Below are positions 32,949 through 37,591 of a stretch of DNA of 37,591 nucleotides, piece by piece. A model generated the notes under the pieces. That model saw only the letters and a list, made by a program, of their open reading frames with translations. It was not told where the DNA came from and did not search any database. The translations under genes were made by a program, and so were the position numbers. The first letter of the stretch is position 1. Every line of letters starts with the position of its first letter. Source of the stretch: Pseudobdellovibrionaceae bacterium (GTDB lineage Bacteria; Bdellovibrionota; Bdellovibrionia; Bdellovibrionales; UBA1609); assembly GCA_030591685.1 (NCBI GenBank), contig JAUVAX010000022.1:1-37591 (forward strand). Reading direction: 5' to 3'.

Positions 32949-33680
32949 TTATGCCTCGTCAACAAGCGGCTTATAAGCGTTGGGGTTAATTTGTGTGACC
33001 CACTCCCTGTAGTTTTTATCAACCTCTGCTATGTCAGCAGGGGGTTGCACAGGGCCCACATGAACAATCAGCTTACCTGGGCGCGGAAAGCTGCCCTTTG
33101 GCATAAGCTCTGAATTGCCCTCTAGGTACAAAAACAAAATAGGGGTGTTTGTTTTTTTACTAAAAATACTGACACCTCTTTTAAAACGGTGGATGTAGCC
33201 GTCTTTAGAGCGGGCCCCTTCGGGGAATAAAATCATCCATACGCGGTCTAGCCGAGTGAGCAGGGTTATGCATAATTTAACGGCCTCGCCAGTTTTATCT
33301 TTACGATCAATGGGGATGGCCCCTAGGCAATGCTTTGAAAAAAAGGTGAAAACTGGGTTTTTAAACCAGTAATCTTTGGCAGCAGCCATGTATAAGTCAG
33401 TCCAAGAGCTAAACGATATAGCCGCGGCAATAGAGACCGCATCAAGGTGGCTGGCGTGATTAGATATAATCAAAAGCTTAGGGTTGTCTTTAAGTACTTT
33501 TTTTAGGCTGCCGACCACTTTAAGCCGTATATAAAAGCGAAATAAAAGCTTTAAAAAAATAGCCCACAAAACTCTAAAAAACCAACTAGTAAAGTCAAAT
33601 TGACGGGTAAATAAGGGGAGGTGCTTTAAGTGCCCCGGTAGGTTAAACCATTGTTCGTTTTCGTAGTCCCATTTGTCCAC
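32949..33680 (-). CDS. PlsC-like 1-acylglycerol-3-phosphate acyltransferase
   Basis: This 243-residue protein has the LPLAT motifs: NHASHLDA (NH-x4-D catalytic pair) at about 77-84, a substrate-binding FPEGARS at about 156-162, and a membrane-proximal hydrophobic helix near 32-50 (FRVLWAIFLKLLFRF). It adds an acyl chain to lysophosphatidic acid or a related lysolipid, at the inner-membrane face. The GTG start comes immediately after the stop of the CdsA-like gene (TAA then GTG), so translation is probably coupled. PlsC then CdsA are consecutive steps of phospholipid synthesis, which makes the pair sensible. The substrate is not certain: other LPLAT family members act on different acceptors. 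Confidence 0.88.
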   Translation of the reverse strand: MDKWDYENEQWFNLPGHLKHLPLFTRQFDFTSWFFRVLWAIFLKLLFRFYIRLKVVGSLKKVLKDNPKLLIISNHASHLDAVSIAAAISFSSWTDLYMAAAKDYWFKNPVFTFFSKHCLGAIPIDRKDKTGEAVKLCITLLTRLDRVWMILFPEGARSKDGYIHRFKRGVSIFSKKTNTPILFLYLEGNSELMPKGSFPRPGKLIVHVGPVQPPADIAEVDKNYREWVTQINPNAYKPLVDEA

Positions 33681-34604
33681 TTAAGAGGGCCTCTGCTCTA
33701 AGTATAAAAATATGTAATAAAAAACAGGGGCAATAAAAATTATTTTATTTAAGCGGTCAATAACATCCCCTCGGCCAATAATAAATATACCCGTGTTTTT
33801 AAGCCCCAGGTCTCTTCGAACAACGGCTATTATAAGATTACCTAAATGCCCCACAATGGCCACTGTGAGGGCGGCCGTAAGCCAATAAGTATCAGAGCGA
33901 TTAGGCAGCAGGTGGCGCAAGGCCCATGCCACAAGAATGGTGAGGGCTGTAGAGGCTAAAACACCCTCAATGCTCACCCGGCTAGTGATTTTATTAAAAA
34001 GCTTATGCTTGCCAAAAAGGATGGTGATAATATGAGAGGAGTTCTCACTGATCTCTGCAAGTATGTATATGTACATGACAATATAAACACCGTTATCAAA
34101 CTGCAGGATGCGGCCCATGTGTAAAAACGACCAGCCAAAAAATATAAAACCCATAAGTGAAAGCGACATGTACTGAATCATCGAACTAGCAGAGTTTCTA
34201 ATGAGGGGGATTAACAGTATAGACCCTAAAAAAATCATAGGTACCACATCAAAGTACTGCGTATTTTTTGTGTGTATTAACCCGCCAGCAATGAATATAA
34301 ATATATAAGTCGCCCAAATAAACCAACTGCGGTGATACATGCCCACCATTTGGTAATAGGTTTTACAGGCATAAATGCTCAGTAAGATTAAAAATATAAG
34401 CTGCCAGGGCTCTTTAAAGGCAAAAATAACAAAGACAAATGGGGCAAAAAAAATCCAACTCTTTAGGCTCGCCCAAATGGCTGTTGTTTGTGTGTTTTTA
34501 TCTTTAAAAAAATAAGTGGTCGCTGAAACTAATATTAAAAACACAACAATGGCAGCTGCTGTTTCTCGGTAGAGAGGCTCTATCCATAGGGAGTCTTTAA
34601 ACAT
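33681..34604 (-). CDS. CdsA-family phosphatidate cytidylyltransferase (second copy)
   Basis: This 307-residue protein has about eight membrane helices and a CdsA-like C-terminus: SIEGVLASTALTILVAWAL, then GHLGNLIIAVVRRDLGLKNTG and GRGDVIDRLNKIIFIAPVFYY, equivalent to the conserved GD...K-R...G-KD...P-GHGG-x-DRxDS block. Two details are unusual: D-x-S-E-S is altered and the PGHGG segment reads IGRGD. The first half is divergent. It should produce CDP-diacylglycerol, but the changes leave room for a different nucleotide-alcohol reaction. The start ATG overlaps the response-regulator stop in TAATG, with GGAAAG upstream. A second CdsA-like gene exists at 19979-20935. Confidence 0.82.
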   Translation of the reverse strand: MFKDSLWIEPLYRETAAAIVVFLILVSATTYFFKDKNTQTTAIWASLKSWIFFAPFVFVIFAFKEPWQLIFLILLSIYACKTYYQMVGMYHRSWFIWATYIFIFIAGGLIHTKNTQYFDVVPMIFLGSILLIPLIRNSASSMIQYMSLSLMGFIFFGWSFLHMGRILQFDNGVYIVMYIYILAEISENSSHIITILFGKHKLFNKITSRVSIEGVLASTALTILVAWALRHLLPNRSDTYWLTAALTVAIVGHLGNLIIAVVRRDLGLKNTGIFIIGRGDVIDRLNKIIFIAPVFYYIFLYLEQRPS

Positions 34605-35935
34605 TATACTTTCCAATCGATTTGGTAGTCTTTAACTTTTTTATAGAGGCTTGATCGGGAGATTTTAAGTAATTCACACGCAGGGTCAACATCTTTATAC
34701 TTTAATAGGCAGGCCTTAATGGTCGCTTTTTCAAAATCTTTTATTAACTCAGCGAGTCCTATAGAAAAATCAAGGCTTTTTGTGCTTGCGGTAAAATTAG
34801 AGGGGGCAATAAGGGCGGTCACATCCTCGGGTCTAATAAGGGGCAGAGGGGATTGAACAAGGAGCTGTTCGCAAATTCGCTTAAGCTCTCGGACGTTGCC
34901 GGGCCAATTGTGGGCCTTTAGGCACGAGGTGGCCTCAGGGGTGAGTTGCTTTTTTCGAACAGAGTCATGACTTAAAAAGTACTCGGCTAGAGTTTTAACA
35001 TCATCAGCACGTTCTCTAAGCGGGGGCAGGTGGATGCTTTTACCACGGATGCGCCAAAGTAAATCCTCTCTAAACGCCTCATTTTTGACCATCTCGTCTA
35101 GGTCTCGATTGGTGGCTACGAGTACACGGGTGTCTACAGTGATAGACTCATGGGAGCCCACTCGCCTGACCTCTCCTGAGTCTAAAAATCTTAAGAGCTT
35201 CACCTGCATAGGCGGGCTGAGGGCTTCGATTTCATCTAAAAACAAATCACCACCATGGGCCGCCTCAGCAAGGCCCATTTTATTTTGGTCGGCCCCCGTA
35301 AAGGCTCCATTTACGTGGCCAAAAAATTCGGATTCAAATAAACTCTCAGAAATAGCGGCAATGTTAACGCTTATAAAAGGGCGCTCCCCCTCTTGGTTGT
35401 GTAAAAGGTTTGCTAGGATCTCTTTACCCGCACCAGACTCGCCTTCAATTAAAATAGGCCCGTGCTCACCTTTAAGGGCCGCCACTTGCTTTTTTATGTC
35501 GTTTATTTGTGAGCTGTTGCCAATAAGTGGTTGAGTTTTCAATTGAGAACGCGAAGAGGCCTCGTGTAAAAGCAGCAGGGCCTCTACTTTACCTAAAGTC
35601 AGCTGTAGCTCGTCGAGGTTTAGGGGCTTGGCTAAAAAACGAGAGGCTCCGGCTTTGAGGCACTTTTCCATAAGGTTACGATTGAGGTCGCCACTCATGG
35701 CGACAATTTCTAAGTGGGGGTCTTTTTGTCGAAGGGCTTTTATGGCCTCGACACCCTCTTCAATTTTAAGGTTACCGGTTAAATGAATATCTACAAAGGC
35801 GGCATGAAATTTACTTACAGGCACATCCGCAAGGCTGTTAACCCCCGTAAGTCGCCATTGGCCCTCAATGGCCATGCGTATGGATTGTAAAACAAGGTCG
35901 TCATCATCAATGGCAAGTAAGTTAAATTGTGACAA
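34604..35935 (-). CDS. NtrC-type sigma-54 response regulator
   Basis: This 443-residue regulator has three parts. A receiver (1-115) shows the acidic pair at 10-12 (IDDDD), the phospho-acceptor Asp at about 49 (AFVDIHLTG) and the conserved Lys in FLAKPLN. The AAA+ domain (about 140-365) has the Walker A motif GESGAGKE, the sigma-54 contact loop GAFTGA, Walker B (GGDLFLDEIEAL), and the sensor R in LLWRIRGKSI. The C-terminal Fis-type helix-turn-helix ends in DPACELLKISRSSLYKKVKDY. It activates sigma-54 promoters once phosphorylated. It begins with a TTG preceded by AAGGGG. It is first in an operon with a CdsA-like and a PlsC-like gene. No cognate kinase is adjacent. Confidence 0.93.
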   Translation of the reverse strand: MSQFNLLAIDDDDLVLQSIRMAIEGQWRLTGVNSLADVPVSKFHAAFVDIHLTGNLKIEEGVEAIKALRQKDPHLEIVAMSGDLNRNLMEKCLKAGASRFLAKPLNLDELQLTLGKVEALLLLHEASSRSQLKTQPLIGNSSQINDIKKQVAALKGEHGPILIEGESGAGKEILANLLHNQEGERPFISVNIAAISESLFESEFFGHVNGAFTGADQNKMGLAEAAHGGDLFLDEIEALSPPMQVKLLRFLDSGEVRRVGSHESITVDTRVLVATNRDLDEMVKNEAFREDLLWRIRGKSIHLPPLRERADDVKTLAEYFLSHDSVRKKQLTPEATSCLKAHNWPGNVRELKRICEQLLVQSPLPLIRPEDVTALIAPSNFTASTKSLDFSIGLAELIKDFEKATIKACLLKYKDVDPACELLKISRSSLYKKVKDYQIDWKV

Positions 35936-36166
35936 TTAAGGGGCCCTTCTTATTTGAATTAAAAAACAATGCTTAAGGTGTAGCTTATATGGGGGCTGGC
36001 GGTTTACGAAGAGCTTTTTTTTTAAAAGTGGGCTTCGACGCGTTATAAATAGATTGTTTCATGATATTTAAAAAGTTAACTTAAACCAGGGTATTCACTG
36101 GCTTCTCTCTTTTTGTTAAGTACCCCGTGAGTAAAGCCATACTCGTGTTTTAAACTGGAGAACTTT

Positions 36167-37384
36167 ATGACTGTCGGCATACACAAGACCCCCCGAATTT
36201 TGCTTCTTGAAGGTATACACCCCATAGCTGTAGATGATTTAAAATCAAATGGCTTTAATGTGGAGCGATTAGAAACCGCCCTGTTAGAAGAAGAGCTTAT
36301 TGAAAAATTAAAAAACTTTGATGCCGTTGGTATACGATCTAAAACTCAGATTACAAAAAATGTGATTAAAAATAGCCCCCATTTATTAGGCATTGGTTGT
36401 TTTTGTATTGGCACCAACCAGGTCGATTTAGAAGAGGCCAATTTAAACGGCATCCCGGTGTTTAACGCCCCTTACTCTAATACAAGGAGTGTGGCTGAGC
36501 TTGTGATTGCTGAGATGATTTGCCTCTCTCGGCAGGTGTGTGACCGGTCTATTTTAGCTCATAGTGGGGAGTGGCAAAAATCAGCTAAGGGCTCAAAAGA
36601 AGTTCGAGGCAAAACATTAGGGATTATCGGTTACGGGCACATCGGCAGCCAAGTGAGCGTGTTGGCTGAAAGCATGGGGTTGAATGTTATATTTTTTGAC
36701 GTTGTTAAAAAATTACCCCTAGGTAATGCGACGAGCATAAATACAATAACTGAAGTTTTAAAACGCTCTGACTTTGTCACGTTACATGTACCAGAAACCC
36801 CTGAGACACAAAACATGATTACGGCCTCAGAGCTTAAAATAATGAAGCATTCATCTTTTTTAATTAACGCCAGCCGCGGTACGGTTGTAGACATCCCAGC
36901 CCTTAGAGAGAGCCTGTCCTCAGGCCACCTGGCGGGGGCGGCCGTAGATGTATACCCTGTCGAGCCGAGTTCGAACAAAGAAAGTTTTACCTCGGAGCTA
37001 CAGGGGGCAAAAAACGTAATACTCACCCCTCATATTGGGGGCAGCACTGAAGAGGCGCAAGAGTCCATCGGGGGCGAAGTGGCTGAGAGTTTTAAAAAGT
37101 TTTTTAATCGTGGCACCAGTGCGGGGGCTGTGAACTTTCCGCAACTTGAGCTGCCGGCATTTAGTGACTGCTTAAGGATTTTAAACATACATAAAAACGT
37201 CCCAGGAGTGTTGAGCGAAATAAACGGGCTCGTTTCGGCAACAGGGGCGAATATTAAATCTCAACACCTCTCTACTGATTCAAACATAGGGTACCTAGTT
37301 CTTGATATTGAGCACGACCAGACCTTGAGTTTAGCAAAACAAATCGACGCTCTTGAGACCTCTATAAAAACAAGAGTCATTTAA
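36167..37384 (+). CDS. serA: D-3-phosphoglycerate dehydrogenase
   Basis: This 405-residue protein has the E. coli-type SerA layout. The catalytic and NAD domains show TLGIIGYGHIGSQV at about 150-163, NASRGTVVD with the catalytic Arg near 238, VDVYPVEP with Glu near 267, and TPHIGGSTEEAQ with His near 291. A C-terminal ACT domain follows (about 335-405; INGLVSATGANI and GYLVLDIEHD), the site of serine feedback in relatives. It oxidises 3-phosphoglycerate to 3-phosphohydroxypyruvate, the first step to serine. The residues GCFCIGTNQVDL after the first domain match SerA rather than generic dehydrogenases. CTGGAG precedes the ATG. Serine made here would supply the cbs enzyme encoded at 6101-7054. 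Confidence 0.95.
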   Translation: MTVGIHKTPRILLLEGIHPIAVDDLKSNGFNVERLETALLEEELIEKLKNFDAVGIRSKTQITKNVIKNSPHLLGIGCFCIGTNQVDLEEANLNGIPVFNAPYSNTRSVAELVIAEMICLSRQVCDRSILAHSGEWQKSAKGSKEVRGKTLGIIGYGHIGSQVSVLAESMGLNVIFFDVVKKLPLGNATSINTITEVLKRSDFVTLHVPETPETQNMITASELKIMKHSSFLINASRGTVVDIPALRESLSSGHLAGAAVDVYPVEPSSNKESFTSELQGAKNVILTPHIGGSTEEAQESIGGEVAESFKKFFNRGTSAGAVNFPQLELPAFSDCLRILNIHKNVPGVLSEINGLVSATGANIKSQHLSTDSNIGYLVLDIEHDQTLSLAKQIDALETSIKTRVI

Positions 37385-37394
37385 GGCCTTGTTT

Positions 37395-37591
37395 TTATAG
37401 GTCTATGACCTTGCCAGGGTTAAGTATTAAATCAGGGTCGAATATTTTTTTTATTTTTTTCATGATTTCAATTTCAGCAAGACTTCTTGTGTGGTGTAGG
37501 TAGGGTTTTTTAGTGAGTCCCACACCATGCTCGGCTGAAATACTGCCCTTGAACTTTTCAATACAGTTAAATAAAAGGGTGTTGACCTGGG
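37395..37591 (-). CDS. 3' end of a GlcD-type FAD-linked oxidase (partial)
   Basis: Sixty-four complete codons plus a stop are inside the window; the rest of the gene lies to the right. The visible part contains [14 protein letters not shown] followed by E-I[12 protein letters not shown] and ILNPGKVID near the end. This is the C-terminal signature of the FAD-oxidase family (D-lactate dehydrogenase or glycolate oxidase GlcD; the His in EHGVG is conserved). It converges with serA with only ten bases between the stops. The exact substrate cannot be told from this fragment. Confidence 0.85.
   Translation of the reverse strand, partial: QVNTLLFNCIEKFKGSISAEHGVGLTKKPYLHHTRSLAEIEIMKKIKKIFDPDLILNPGKVIDL

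Noticed and set aside
1-37591. CRISPR array, insertion sequence or prophage
   Set aside because: No regular repeat-spacer pattern, transposase, integrase or phage structural gene was seen. Repeats found are local and short.

Overview
The window is a chromosomal segment of an AT-rich, Gram-negative bacterium. Many products carry Sec or lipoprotein signals, there is an outer-membrane barrel, and bacterial-type 5S and tRNA genes are present. The density of exported proteins of unknown role, the frequent TTG/GTG starts, and the mix of sigma-54 regulation, M56/BlaI, Fic and TM2 families would fit a member of Bdellovibrionota or a related deltaproteobacterial lineage. That placement is inference only: nothing here is a taxonomic marker except the 5S gene.

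Layout. 1-200: 5S rRNA (end of an rRNA operon) and its terminator. 347-3049 (minus): a membrane-anchored protein, a von Willebrand A lipoprotein and a winged-helix regulator. 3373-7054 (plus): a zinc metallopeptidase translationally coupled to a D-Ala-D-Ala-ligase-like ATP-grasp enzyme, a double TM2 protein and cystathionine beta-synthase. 7169-8110 (minus): a 2-hydroxyacid dehydrogenase. 8368-11670: a glucosaminidase whose lipoprotein leader is cut off by one in-frame TAA, a SlyD-like isomerase, a small minus-strand gene and a putative outer-membrane barrel. 11822-16387 (minus): an accessory envelope cluster with a cysteine-repeat lipoprotein, an exported circularly permuted ATP-grasp-like protein, a small exported protein, and a BlaR-like M56 peptidase with a BlaI-like repressor. 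Three BlaI-type dyads link the last three genes into one regulon. 16653-19579 (minus): a methyltransferase, tRNA-Pro(GGG) and a YiiX-like papain-fold hydrolase.

19979-21939 (plus) is a tight three-gene operon (CdsA-like cytidylyltransferase, small EmrE-like membrane protein, CDP-alcohol phosphatidyltransferase) that looks like a self-contained route to a phospholipid head-group. It is followed by a 1249-residue exported coiled-coil protein with exact four-residue Gly and Tyr repeats, preceded by a near-consensus sigma-54 promoter, and then by a papain-like exported protein. 27189-28316 is a Fic AMP-transferase with a striking repeat array over its 5' end. After tRNA-Arg(TCT), the minus strand carries nhaA and a 2-oxoacid:ferredoxin oxidoreductase pair, then an operon of a sigma-54 response regulator, a second CdsA-like enzyme and a PlsC-like acyltransferase. 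The right end has plus-strand serA and, converging on it, the 3' end of a GlcD-type FAD oxidase cut by the window edge.

The most unusual items are the giant repeat/coiled-coil protein with its sigma-54 promoter, the BlaI regulon around a small exported protein of unknown function, the exported ATP-grasp-like protein, the 35-residue cysteine-repeat lipoprotein, the metallopeptidase/ATP-grasp pair, the split glucosaminidase, and the Fic operator array. No CRISPR array, insertion sequence or phage module was seen.
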